A stretch of DNA of 64,000 bases from the NCBI GenBank assembly GCA_965662115.1, contig CBFIGH010000013.1:17387-81386 (forward strand). The letters run 5' to 3'. Within the stretch, counting starts at the first letter, position 1. Each line of letters begins with the position of its first letter. The notes beneath the pieces are model-generated. The model was not told the origin of the DNA and did no database searches. It saw nothing but the letters and a program-made list of their open reading frames with translations. Below are positions 41,900-49,932 of this stretch, piece after piece. This DNA is from Cyanobium_A sp965662115 (GTDB taxonomy: Bacteria; Cyanobacteriota; Cyanobacteriia; PCC-6307; Cyanobiaceae). The translations under genes and the position numbers were made by a program.

Positions 41900-41918
41900 G
41901 GGGGGCCTCCGCCCCCCC
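41900..41918. terminator. GC-rich hairpin between convergent csgG-like and fba genes
   Basis: Six G (41900-41905) pair with six C (41912-41917) around CCTCCG. It sits between two convergent stop codons and could end transcription from both sides, though no clear T-tract follows. Confidence 0.5.
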
Positions 41919-41940
41919 TGATTAATCCTGGCTTGGCAAC

Positions 41941-43014
41941 TCAGGCTGCAACTGCGGTCTTGGGGTCAAGCTCGCCCTTGGCATAGAGGCCGGCGTAGTA
42001 GTTAATATCACGCTGCTTGATTTTGCTGGCGTTGCCGGCACACCAGAACTGCTGATAGCGATCGAGACACACCTGCTTCATGTACTGGCGGGCGGGCTTG
42101 TTGAAGTGGCGGGGATCGAAGTTGGTGGGATCTTTGAAGGCGGCCTCACGCACCGCGGCTGTGAAGGCGAGACGGTTGTCGGTGTCAATGTTCACCTTGC
42201 GCACGCCGTTGCGGATGCCCTCCTGGATTTCCTCCACAGGCACGCCGTAGGTCTCGGGGATGGCACCGCCATACTTGTTGATCATGTCGAGCCACTCCTG
42301 GGGAACGGAGGAGGAGCCGTGCATCACCAAGTGGGTGTTGGGGATCGCCTTGTGGATCTCGGCGATGCGGCTGATCGCCAGCACTTCACCGGTGGGCTTG
42401 CGGGTGAACTTGTAGGCGCCGTGGCTGGTGCCGATGGCGATGGCCAGGGCGTCCACCTTGGTCTTGGCGACGAAGTCGGCGGCTTCGGCGGGGTCGGTGA
42501 GCAGCTGGCTGTGGTCGAGCTTGCCCTCAAAACCGTGGCCGTCTTCGGCTTCACCCATGCCGGTTTCCAGGGAACCCAGGCAACCCAGTTCCCCTTCCAC
42601 GCTCACGCCGATGGCGTGGGCCACATCCACCACTTCCTTGGTGACGGCAACGTTGTACTCGTAGCTGGCCGGACTTTTCGCATCCGCCATCAGCGAGCCA
42701 TCCATCATCACCGAGGTGAAGCCGTTCGCAGCTGCACCGAAGCAGGTGGCGGGGCTGTTGCCGTGGTCCTGGTGCATCACCACCGGGATGTCGGGATAGG
42801 TTTCAACGGCAGCCAGGATCAGGTGGCGAAGAAAATTCTCGCCCGCATACTGACGGGCACCGCGGGACGCCTGCAGGATCACTGGAGAGTCGGTTTCGCT
42901 GGCCGCCTCCATGATCGATTGCACCTGCTCGAGGTTGTTGACGTTGAAAGCCGGGATGCCATAGCCGTTCTCAGCGGCATGGTCGAGCAGCAGCCGAAGC
43001 GGAACGAGCGCCAT
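41941..43014 (-). CDS. fba: Fructose-bisphosphate aldolase, class II (Calvin cycle subtype)
   Basis: 357 residues from the ATG at 43014; the longer frame to 43080 has no family character. Zinc and substrate residues are in MHQDHGNSPATC, SVEGELGCLGSLETG, GTSHGAYKF, VMHGSSSVPQEW and NIDTDNRLAFTAAVREA. The enzyme joins dihydroxyacetone phosphate to glyceraldehyde 3-phosphate or erythrose 4-phosphate, so it can serve both fructose and sedoheptulose bisphosphate formation. Confidence 0.97.
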   Translation of the reverse strand: MALVPLRLLLDHAAENGYGIPAFNVNNLEQVQSIMEAASETDSPVILQASRGARQYAGENFLRHLILAAVETYPDIPVVMHQDHGNSPATCFGAAANGFTSVMMDGSLMADAKSPASYEYNVAVTKEVVDVAHAIGVSVEGELGCLGSLETGMGEAEDGHGFEGKLDHSQLLTDPAEAADFVAKTKVDALAIAIGTSHGAYKFTRKPTGEVLAISRIAEIHKAIPNTHLVMHGSSSVPQEWLDMINKYGGAIPETYGVPVEEIQEGIRNGVRKVNIDTDNRLAFTAAVREAAFKDPTNFDPRHFNKPARQYMKQVCLDRYQQFWCAGNASKIKQRDINYYAGLYAKGELDPKTAVAA

Positions 43015-43057
43015 GGGAAAACCTCTCGGGGAGACGGGATGGGAACTGGCTGGGAGT

Positions 43058-44197
43058 CTAGGGGATGCCCTCTGACCCACCTGCCCTCAGGGCCCCAGAC
43101 GGGGCAGGGCCGGCGGCAGGCGCCGTTCCGCCCTGGCCCTGGCGGGCCCAGTCGCAACAGCGCTGGCTTGACACCGCTTCGCCCAGGCCCGGCACCATCG
43201 GCCTGGCTTGGCGTGTGGCCGTGCTCCACCAGCCATGCAGCCGCTGGACCGGTGCGATGCGCCCGTCGGCCCAGGTGCGGCTGAAACTCCACTGGCCGTT
43301 GGCGTCCACCGGCCTGAGCGGTTCGCCGCCCTGGGAGTGCCAGAGGCCAAAGCCATGCACGTAGTCGGCCTGGTTGTCGGAACCGAGTACGGCCGTGCCA
43401 TCGCGACCGTAGAGCTCAAGCCAGCAGCCCCGGCCCCGCCGGGTGACGGAGGCGAGGTTCAGCTGGGCTGGCACCACCTGGCCCTGGGCGGTTTCCAGTT
43501 CCAGCTGCACCAGGGCGATGTCCTCAGCGTCGACCCTGGCCTGTCGGCCGCTGCCATCGCCCAGGGGCCTGGCCTCGATCGCCGTGCTGAGCTGGGCTCG
43601 CAGCGAGCGGGTCGGCCCCACCAGCCAATGGAGGGTATCGAACGCGTGGGTGCCCAGGGCCCCCAGCACGCCGCCACCAGCTGCGGCCTGGGAATACCAG
43701 TTCCAGGGTCTGGAGGCATCCGCGCGGCTTCCCATCAGCCAGTCGTATTTGACAAGCAGCAGTTCCCCCAGGCTGCCACTGGCCAATAGGGCGGCCAGTT
43801 GCTGGAACAGGGGCACGGCCCGGTATTCAAAGTCAACCGCCACGGTCAGGCCCCGCTGCAGGGCCAGCCGTTGCAGCTCCTCCACCTGCTCGGCGCAGAG
43901 GGCGACCGGTTTTTCCAGCAGCAGGTGTTTGCCGGCTTGGAGGGCCCGCTGGGCCAGCTCGAAGCGGGGCGCGGGGGGCGTGGCGATCACCAGGGCCTCC
44001 ACCGCCGGATCGGCCAGCAGGGCATCGAAGTCGCTGTAGCCAGGCAGTTCGGCCTGGCGGCAAGCGACCTCCAACCGCTCTGGGCGGGGATGCCAGAGCG
44101 CCACCGGGGTGGTGCCCTCGCAGGCGCGCAGGGCGGGCAGATGGACCGTCTCACCGATGCCCAGGCCGGCAACGGCCACCCGGAGTGGCTGGGTCAT
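43058..44197 (-). CDS. Gfo/Idh/MocA-family oxidoreductase
   Basis: 379 residues from the ATG at 44197. The Rossmann NAD(P) site is VAVAGLGIGETVHLPALRAC; LLLEKPVALCAEQ is the EKP motif of the family; the C-terminal domain shows GGGVLGALGTHAFDTLHWL with the usual GxHxxD. The substrate, typically a sugar or related polyol, cannot be inferred. Its start overlaps the stop of the upstream small gene (ATGA). Confidence 0.88.
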   Translation of the reverse strand: MTQPLRVAVAGLGIGETVHLPALRACEGTTPVALWHPRPERLEVACRQAELPGYSDFDALLADPAVEALVIATPPAPRFELAQRALQAGKHLLLEKPVALCAEQVEELQRLALQRGLTVAVDFEYRAVPLFQQLAALLASGSLGELLLVKYDWLMGSRADASRPWNWYSQAAAGGGVLGALGTHAFDTLHWLVGPTRSLRAQLSTAIEARPLGDGSGRQARVDAEDIALVQLELETAQGQVVPAQLNLASVTRRGRGCWLELYGRDGTAVLGSDNQADYVHGFGLWHSQGGEPLRPVDANGQWSFSRTWADGRIAPVQRLHGWWSTATRQARPMVPGLGEAVSSQRCCDWARQGQGGTAPAAGPAPSGALRAGGSEGIP

Positions 44198-44586
44198 GGC
44201 AGGCTCTCGCTGGCCATGGCGCACACCTCATCGACCACCGTGGTGATCAGGTTGTCCCCGGAAGTGGGCTGCCATTGGGAGCCGAATTGGGGCAGGCCAT
44301 TGATCGAGGTGTCGCGGAACAGGGCCTGGCCGCAGTCGATTTCCATCACATAGAGGTCGCTCATCGGGCGGGGTTTCTCCTCCGTCGCAGCTGGCAGAAA
44401 CCTGGTCAGCACCGATACGTTGCCCTCGCGACTGCGTCGCAGGCTGCCCCCATCCCACCATTGGCGCCCCTCAGCGCTGTTGGCTACTTCGTGCCAGTCG
44501 ACCGGGCCCGCCCACACGGCGATCGCCGCTCCCACCAGCACTCCCACCAGCAGGAGCAAGGCAGCCAGCCAGCTGAGCTGTTTCAT
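44194..44586 (-). CDS. Conserved protein with N-terminal membrane anchor
   Basis: 130 residues. One hydrophobic helix (WLAALLLLVGVLVGAAIAVW) is followed by a soluble domain with RQWWDGGSLRRSREGNVSVL and LYVMEIDCGQALFRDTSI, a pattern of small periplasmic proteins that report on surface or secreted substrates. No name known. It overlaps accD upstream and the Gfo/Idh gene downstream by four bases each. Confidence 0.72.
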   Translation of the reverse strand: MKQLSWLAALLLLVGVLVGAAIAVWAGPVDWHEVANSAEGRQWWDGGSLRRSREGNVSVLTRFLPAATEEKPRPMSDLYVMEIDCGQALFRDTSINGLPQFGSQWQPTSGDNLITTVVDEVCAMASESLP

Positions 44587-45458
44587 GCCGGCACCGTTTC
44601 GCGGCAGCCGTGCAGTTTGAGCAGGCTGGCCAGGGTGGCTTTCAGGCGGGTTCGATCCACGATCGCATCGACAAACCCATGCTCGCGCAGGTATTCGGCC
44701 GTCTGGAATCCTTCCGGTAGTTTTTCGCGCAGGGTCTGCTCGATCACGCGCCTGCCAGCAAAGCCGATCAGGGCCTTGGGTTCAGCCAGGATGAGATCGC
44801 CCAGCATGGCGAAGCTCGCGGTCACCCCGCCGGTGGTCGGATAGGTCAACAGCGGCAGGTAGAGCAGTTCGGCCTGGCGGTGACGTTCGAGGGCACCGGA
44901 AATCTTGGCCATCTGCATCAGGCTGAGCATGCCCTCCTGCATCCGGGCGCCGCCGGAGGCACACACGATCAAGACCGGGTAGCGGCGGGCCGTGGCGGTT
45001 TCGATCAGTCGGGTGAGCTTTTCGCCCACCACCGAGCCCATCGACCCCCCCATGAACCGGAAGTCCATCACCCCAAGGGCGAGGGGCAGGCCACTGGTGT
45101 GGCAGAGGCCGGTAATGACGGCATCACGCAACCCCGTGCTCTGCTGGCTGTCGCGAATCCGATCGGCGTAGCTGCGCCGATCCTTGAAGGCGAGTGGGTC
45201 GGTGGGGGCCAGGCTGCTATCCAGGGCTTCAAAACTGCCTGGATCGGCGATCAGGGCGATCCGCTCTTCACTGTCAATGCGGTTGTGGTGACCGCAGCCC
45301 TTGCAGACACTGGCATTGGCCACCAAGTCCTTGCGGTACACGACCAGTGCACATTCGGGGCACTTGCTCCAGAGCCCATCGCCCTCTTCCACGTCCTGGC
45401 TGATCCGCAGGGTCGGTGCGTTTTTTTGGCGATCCGCAAACCAGTCGAACAGCGACAT
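44583..45458 (-). CDS. accD: Acetyl-CoA carboxylase carboxyltransferase subunit beta
   Basis: 291 residues. The N-terminal zinc finger is CPECALVVYRKDL followed by CKGCGHH. The crotonase-like core has MDFRFMGGSMGSVVGEKL, CASGGARMQEGMLSLMQMAK and GGVTASFAMLGD. Together with AccA it transfers carboxyl from carboxybiotin to acetyl-CoA, giving malonyl-CoA for fatty acids. Its stop overlaps the next gene start (ATGA). Confidence 0.97.
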   Translation of the reverse strand: MSLFDWFADRQKNAPTLRISQDVEEGDGLWSKCPECALVVYRKDLVANASVCKGCGHHNRIDSEERIALIADPGSFEALDSSLAPTDPLAFKDRRSYADRIRDSQQSTGLRDAVITGLCHTSGLPLALGVMDFRFMGGSMGSVVGEKLTRLIETATARRYPVLIVCASGGARMQEGMLSLMQMAKISGALERHRQAELLYLPLLTYPTTGGVTASFAMLGDLILAEPKALIGFAGRRVIEQTLREKLPEGFQTAEYLREHGFVDAIVDRTRLKATLASLLKLHGCRETVPA

Positions 45459-45506
45459 GCGATCTCGGGGCCCAAGGGCCCGGTGGCTAGACCCATTTAA
45501 GGCACC

Positions 45507-46352
45507 TCATCCCACCAGCCCAAGCATGGTCAGCCAAAAGTCATGGCCGACCAGCCAGACGCAGACTCCACCGACGGCCAGGAAGGGTCCAAAGGCAAAG
45601 GGCTGGTGCTTGCCCAGCCGGCCGCTCAGTCGGCCGATGCTGCCCACCACGGCACCGCCGAACACCGCCAGGATCACCGTGACTCCCAGTCCGGTGAGGC
45701 CCAGCCATGCCCCCAGCATGGCGGCCAGTTTCGCGTCACCCAGCCCCAGGGCTGGCTTGCCGATCAGCTTCTGGGCCAGGGCGCTGACGCTCTCAAAGCC
45801 CACCAGACCCACTCCCGCCGCCACAAGATGGTGAAAAACCAGGGCCCGGCCCACGCTTGGATCCTGCTGGAAGCCAATCGCTGCCGTCATGGCCAGGCCC
45901 AGCAGCAGGCCGATGCGGCAGAGCGGTTCCGGGAGCCAGAGGTGATCGAGGTCGATCAGCACCAGGGGAATCAGCCAGCTCACCAGCAGCCAGCCGGCCA
46001 GCACCACCAGCGCCGGCAGGGGCTGCGGACCCATGCCAGCGGGTACGGCCATCAGGCAGGCCGCCCAGAGCCCAGCCGTGAGCAGTTCCACCAGGGGGTA
46101 ACGAATCGGGATTGGGGCACCGCAGTGGCCGCAGCGGCCGCGCAGCGCCAACCAGCCAATCAGGGGCAGGTTTTCATGCCAGCGCAACCGGCTGCCGCAT
46201 CGGGGGCAATGGCTCGGTGGCAGCAGGATCGATTCCTGCCTGGGCAGTCGCCAGGCGACCAGATTGAGAAAACTGCCAAAACAGGCGCCGATCAGCGCGG
46301 CCCCAATCAGCAGGCTCGGGACGCTGGCAGGCAGGGGAGCAGGGACGCTCAA
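45507..46352 (-). CDS. pilD: Prepilin peptidase/N-methyltransferase (A24 family)
   Basis: 281 residues from a TTG. Zinc-binding cysteines: CPRCGSRLRW and CGHCGAP in the N-terminal methyltransferase loop. The aspartyl protease residues are in VLIDLDHLWLP and LGLGDAKLAAMLGAWLGL. About eight membrane helices. It cleaves and N-methylates type IV prepilins and pseudopilins at the inner membrane, for twitching, adhesion or DNA uptake. The upstream small gene ends seven bases before its start. Confidence 0.93.
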   Translation of the reverse strand: MSVPAPLPASVPSLLIGAALIGACFGSFLNLVAWRLPRQESILLPPSHCPRCGSRLRWHENLPLIGWLALRGRCGHCGAPIPIRYPLVELLTAGLWAACLMAVPAGMGPQPLPALVVLAGWLLVSWLIPLVLIDLDHLWLPEPLCRIGLLLGLAMTAAIGFQQDPSVGRALVFHHLVAAGVGLVGFESVSALAQKLIGKPALGLGDAKLAAMLGAWLGLTGLGVTVILAVFGGAVVGSIGRLSGRLGKHQPFAFGPFLAVGGVCVWLVGHDFWLTMLGLVG

Positions 46353-46359
46353 GCGGAAC

Positions 46360-46611
46360 TCAGACGGTTGGCGAGGATGGGGGCTTACGGCGGACCCGCC
46401 GGCCCCGGATCAGTTCGATGGGCACAAAGTGCTCATGCGGTAGCAACACCGGTTGATCGACAACAATCCTGCCTTGGAGCGTGGGCTGGTTGATGTTGAG
46501 CACCACGCCTGCCAGCTCCTGCAGGGATGGGCCGTGGTGGAGGGCTTCCACCAGAATTCGGCGGGCGGCTTCAATCACCACTTGACTATTGATCTGATCG
46601 AGACGCAACAC
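46360..46611 (-). CDS. Small conserved protein downstream of prk
   Basis: 83 residues from the GTG at 46611, preceded by AAAGGTGG; the longer frame to 46707 lacks such a site. The chain (RLDQINSQVVIEAARRILVE, LAGVVLNINQPTLQGRIVVD) is a mix of helix and strand ending in a very basic tail (RGRRVRRK). No family name known. It follows prk on the same strand, with a hairpin over its start (46611-46637). Confidence 0.7.
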   Translation of the reverse strand: MLRLDQINSQVVIEAARRILVEALHHGPSLQELAGVVLNINQPTLQGRIVVDQPVLLPHEHFVPIELIRGRRVRRKPPSSPTV

Positions 46612-46637
46612 AGGGGCCACCTTTGTGGGGGCCCCTG
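46611..46637 (-). promoter_or_regulatory. Hairpin overlapping the ribosome binding site downstream of prk
   Basis: CAGGGGCC (46611-46618 on the plus strand) pairs with GGCCCCTG (46630-46637): eight perfect GC-rich pairs with an 11-base loop. On the mRNA the AAAGG part of the ribosome binding site lies in the loop and the first base of the GTG start in the stem, so translation of the small gene could be restrained. Confidence 0.5.
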
Positions 46638-46732
46638 CAATTTGAAACGAGGGGAGAGTCTGCCTGGACTGGGTGAAGGAAATCGGCCCCACCAAGACGC
46701 ACGTCACCCCATAGTAAGGCCTTGGGCTGGAA

Positions 46733-47635
46733 TTAGGCCAGCTTCTTCTTCTCTTCGATCATCCGTTGGATGATCGGGGTGAGAATCAGCTCCATCGCAA
46801 AGCCCATCTTGCCGCCGTTCACCACGATTGATGTGGGAGTTGACATGAAGGAGTCGTGGATCATGTCGAGCAGGTAGGTGAAGTCGATCCCCCACTTGTC
46901 GCGGGCCACCTTGCGGAAGTGGATGATCACGAAACTCTCATCCGGGGTCGGAATGGTCTGGATGAAGAAGGGGTTGGAGGTGTCCACGGTGGGCACCCGC
47001 TGGAAGTTGATGTCGGTGAGGCTGAACTGCGGGCAGATGTGGTTGATGTAATCCGGCATGCGGCGCAGGATGGTGTCGACGGTGGCTTCCGCCGAGTAGC
47101 CGCGTTCCTGGTTGTCGCGAGCGATCTTCTGGATCCACTCCAGGTTCACGATCGGCACCACACCGATCAGCAGGTCCGCCAGCTTGCGCAGGTCGTAGCC
47201 ATCCCCCACCACGCCGCCGTGCAGGCCCTCGTAGAAGAGCAGGTCGGTGCCGGAAGGGATCGGTTCCCAGGGGGTGAATTGGCCGGGCTCGAGTGTGGTG
47301 CTCAGGCGGGCATTGTGGTCGGCGGCTTCCTCGGCTGAGTGGAGGTAGTAGCGCTTCTGGCCGCCACCGGTTTCCCCGTAGGTGCGGAACAGCTCCTCGA
47401 GCTTGTCAAAGCGATTGGCGCAGGGGCCGAAGTGCGAAAACTTCTTGCCTTCCGCCACCGCCTGGGCCATGGCCTCCTTCATGGGGCCCCTCTCGTAGCG
47501 GTGGTAGCTATCGCCCTCCACCACGGCCGGGGTGATGCCCTCGCGCTTGAAGATGTACTCGAAGGCTCGTTTGACGGTGCTGGTCCCAGCGCCGGAGGAG
47601 CCGGTAACAGACACAACCGGGTGACGCTTCGACAT
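46733..47635 (-). CDS. prk: Phosphoribulokinase, short class I (proteobacterial-type)
   Basis: 300 residues. The P-loop is VVSVTGSSGAGTSTVKRAFE; other class I blocks are VVEGDSYHRYERG, KFSHFGP, YGETGGGQKRYYLHS, LLFYEGLHGG, GVVPIVNLEWIQKI and DINFQRVPTVDTSNPFF. It phosphorylates ribulose 5-phosphate to the Rubisco substrate. Plant and beta-cyanobacterial class II enzymes are longer, with an N-terminal redox cysteine pair; that pair is absent here, so thioredoxin/CP12 control by it is not expected. Confidence 0.95.
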   Translation of the reverse strand: MSKRHPVVSVTGSSGAGTSTVKRAFEYIFKREGITPAVVEGDSYHRYERGPMKEAMAQAVAEGKKFSHFGPCANRFDKLEELFRTYGETGGGQKRYYLHSAEEAADHNARLSTTLEPGQFTPWEPIPSGTDLLFYEGLHGGVVGDGYDLRKLADLLIGVVPIVNLEWIQKIARDNQERGYSAEATVDTILRRMPDYINHICPQFSLTDINFQRVPTVDTSNPFFIQTIPTPDESFVIIHFRKVARDKWGIDFTYLLDMIHDSFMSTPTSIVVNGGKMGFAMELILTPIIQRMIEEKKKLA

Positions 47636-47719
47636 GCGCGGGGGGAGAAACCGGCTGCAATATTGGCAGGTAGGTGGGCCTGCTCGGCCAATCCCTGGCG
47701 GACCGTTACCAGCCGTGGT

Positions 47720-48802
47720 TCAGGCTTCCAGGCTGGCTAGCAACCGATCTCCCATGGCGCGGCAGCCCAGCTGGGTGCAGCCTGGGGCCATCAGGTCGCC
47801 GGTGCGGAAGCCGGCGGCCAGCACCCGATCAACGGCCGCTTCCAAGGCGGTGGCGGCCCCCTCCTCCCCAAGGCCCAGCCGCAGCATCATGGCTGCGCTG
47901 AGCACCATGGCCAGCGGATTGGCCTTGTCCTGGCCGGCGATGTCCGGCGCGGAGCCGTGGATCGGCTCAAACAGCCCCGGGCCGCTGCTGCCAAGCGAAG
48001 CAGAGGGCAGCATGCCGATCGAGCCACTGAGCATGGCGGCCTCGTCGCTGAGGATGTCACCGAAGAGGTTGCTGGTCAGCAGCACGTCGAACTGACGCGG
48101 ATTGCGCACCAGTTGCATCGCCGCGTTATCGACATACATGTGGCTGAGTTCCACCCCGGGGTAGGCAGCCGCCATGGCGTTGACCTGGTCGCGCCAGAGC
48201 TGGCTGACATCCAGCACATTGGCCTTGTCGACGCTGCAGAGCTTGCCGCGGCGGCCGACGGCCAGATCAAAGGCCACCTTGGCGATGCGGTCGATCTCGT
48301 CGTCGCAGGAGGCCATCGTGGTGAAGGCCCGCACCCGACCGCCCGCCTCCACCCGCCCCCTGGGAGTGCCGAAGTAGACCCCGCCGGTGAGCTCCCGCAC
48401 CACGAGCAGATCCACCCCTTGGATCACCGCCGCTTTGAGGCTCGAGGCATCGATCAGGGCGGGAACAATCTTGACCGGTCTCAGGTTGGCAAACAGGCCC
48501 AAACCGGCACGCAGGGCTAGCAGGCCCGTCTCCGGTCGTTGCTCGCGGGGCAGGGTGTCGTACTGGGGCGCGCCGATCGCCGCCAGCAGCACCGCATCAC
48601 TGGCCTTGCAGGCGGCCAGGGTGCGGTTGGGCAGGGGCACACCGGTGGCGTCGATGGCGCTGCCGCCGATCGGTTGCTCGTCGAAGACGATCCCAAAGCC
48701 ATGCAGAGCGCTCACCGCAACAAGCAGTTCGCGGGTCACCGCCGTGATCTCCGGGCCGATGCCATCGCCTGGCAGCAGGGTGATCCGGTGGCTGGAGGTC
48801 AT
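47720..48802 (-). CDS. leuB: 3-Isopropylmalate dehydrogenase
   Basis: 360 residues. ITLLPGDGIGPEITAVTREL opens the protein; substrate residues lie in RELTGGVYFGTPRG, and the NAD and metal sites in NLFGDILSDEAAMLSGSIGM and FEPIHGSAPDIAGQDKANPL. It oxidises and decarboxylates 3-isopropylmalate in leucine synthesis. It lies 84 bp ahead of prk on the same strand. Confidence 0.97.
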   Translation of the reverse strand: MTSSHRITLLPGDGIGPEITAVTRELLVAVSALHGFGIVFDEQPIGGSAIDATGVPLPNRTLAACKASDAVLLAAIGAPQYDTLPREQRPETGLLALRAGLGLFANLRPVKIVPALIDASSLKAAVIQGVDLLVVRELTGGVYFGTPRGRVEAGGRVRAFTTMASCDDEIDRIAKVAFDLAVGRRGKLCSVDKANVLDVSQLWRDQVNAMAAAYPGVELSHMYVDNAAMQLVRNPRQFDVLLTSNLFGDILSDEAAMLSGSIGMLPSASLGSSGPGLFEPIHGSAPDIAGQDKANPLAMVLSAAMMLRLGLGEEGAATALEAAVDRVLAAGFRTGDLMAPGCTQLGCRAMGDRLLASLEA

Positions 48803-48827
48803 GGCGGCTGGGATAACAGGCGCGAGG

Positions 48828-49895
48828 CTAGGACTTGGGGGGGTGGGACTCGCCGCGCTTCTCCAGCTGGCGCAAGGCTTTAGCGAGTTCAGGCAATTTG
48901 TTGAAGGTGGCGGAACAGCGAAGCCAGAGCCGGTTGGGGATGGCTGGATAGCCGCTCACCACCGCGCCGGCAGCCACCTCACCGTGGATCCCAGACTTTG
49001 AAGAGGCAATCGAGCCATCCCCCATCGAGGCCTTGTTGGCCAGGCCCACCTGGCCCGCCAGGATCACCCCATTGCCCAGCGTTGCTCCGCCGGCGATGCC
49101 CACCTGGGCCGCCAGGGCGCAGTCCTTGCCGATCCGAACGCCGTGGCCGATGTGCACCAGATTGTCGATCTTGGTGCCCGCTCCAATGCGGGTTTCGCCC
49201 ACGGATGGCCTGTCGATGGTGCTGCCGCAGCCCACCTCAACGGCCTCTTCCAGAATCACCTGGCCGGTTTGGGGCATCTTGCGCCAGCCGAGGGCTGTCG
49301 GCACAAAGCCAAAGCCTTCGCTGCCGATCACGGCATTGGAATGCACCACACAGGCTCCGGCCAGCCGACTACCGGAATGGAGTACGGCGCCGGCGTGGAG
49401 TTCGCAGCCCGCACCGATCTGCACGTCGTCGTAGATCACCACGCCGGGGTGGATCGTGCAGCTGACCCCAATCTGCACATCCGCTCCGATGACGGCATGG
49501 GCGCCGACATGGCTGCCCATGCCCACGACGGCGCTGGGGTCGACCACGGCGCTGGGGTGGATGCCAGCCATCGGGCGGCGGCGGGGATGGAGGGCCTCGA
49601 GCGCTTCGGCGAAGCCCAGCCGGGGGTCGGCCAGGGCAACCCAGGCCAGGCCCCGCCCACTCGCCAGCTGCTGCAAGGCATCGGCCCCCTCGCCGCGGGC
49701 TGGGATCAGCACGGCACTCGCGCCGGTGTTGGCCAGGGCGGCCGCCAGGGCGTTGCCCGGCTCAAGGAAACTCAGCTGCCCGCTGCCGGCCTGGTCAAGG
49801 GCTGCGGCACCCTCAATGGCAGGGTCTGTGGCCAGGTGCCTGGGAGTGGCTTCGGTCACCTCCCCGAGCAGGCCGAGCAGTTCGCTGAAGCGCAT
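48828..49895 (-). CDS. lpxD: UDP-3-O-acylglucosamine N-acyltransferase
   Basis: 355 residues. An N-terminal UDP-binding domain (MRFSELLGLLGEV) is followed by a left-handed beta-helix of hexapeptide repeats (for example HPSAVVDPSAVVGMGSHVG) and a helical C-terminus. His in VVHSNAVIGSEGFGFVP and HIGHGVRIG fits the catalytic region. It adds the second acyl chain in lipid A synthesis, so this cell makes lipid A-like lipopolysaccharide. Confidence 0.95.
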   Translation of the reverse strand: MRFSELLGLLGEVTEATPRHLATDPAIEGAAALDQAGSGQLSFLEPGNALAAALANTGASAVLIPARGEGADALQQLASGRGLAWVALADPRLGFAEALEALHPRRRPMAGIHPSAVVDPSAVVGMGSHVGAHAVIGADVQIGVSCTIHPGVVIYDDVQIGAGCELHAGAVLHSGSRLAGACVVHSNAVIGSEGFGFVPTALGWRKMPQTGQVILEEAVEVGCGSTIDRPSVGETRIGAGTKIDNLVHIGHGVRIGKDCALAAQVGIAGGATLGNGVILAGQVGLANKASMGDGSIASSKSGIHGEVAAGAVVSGYPAIPNRLWLRCSATFNKLPELAKALRQLEKRGESHPPKS

Positions 49896-49932
49896 TCCCA
49901 GGTGATCGGCCTGGTCGAATCGTAGGTCGGGC

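Noticed and set aside
45459..45506. GGGCCCAAGGGCCC palindrome between accD and pilD as terminator
   Set aside because: The loop is too short for a good hairpin, there is no T-tract, and it sits in accD's leader.
49480..49580. Direct repeats in lpxD that look like a tandem array
   Set aside because: They are the normal hexapeptide-coding repeats of the left-handed beta-helix.
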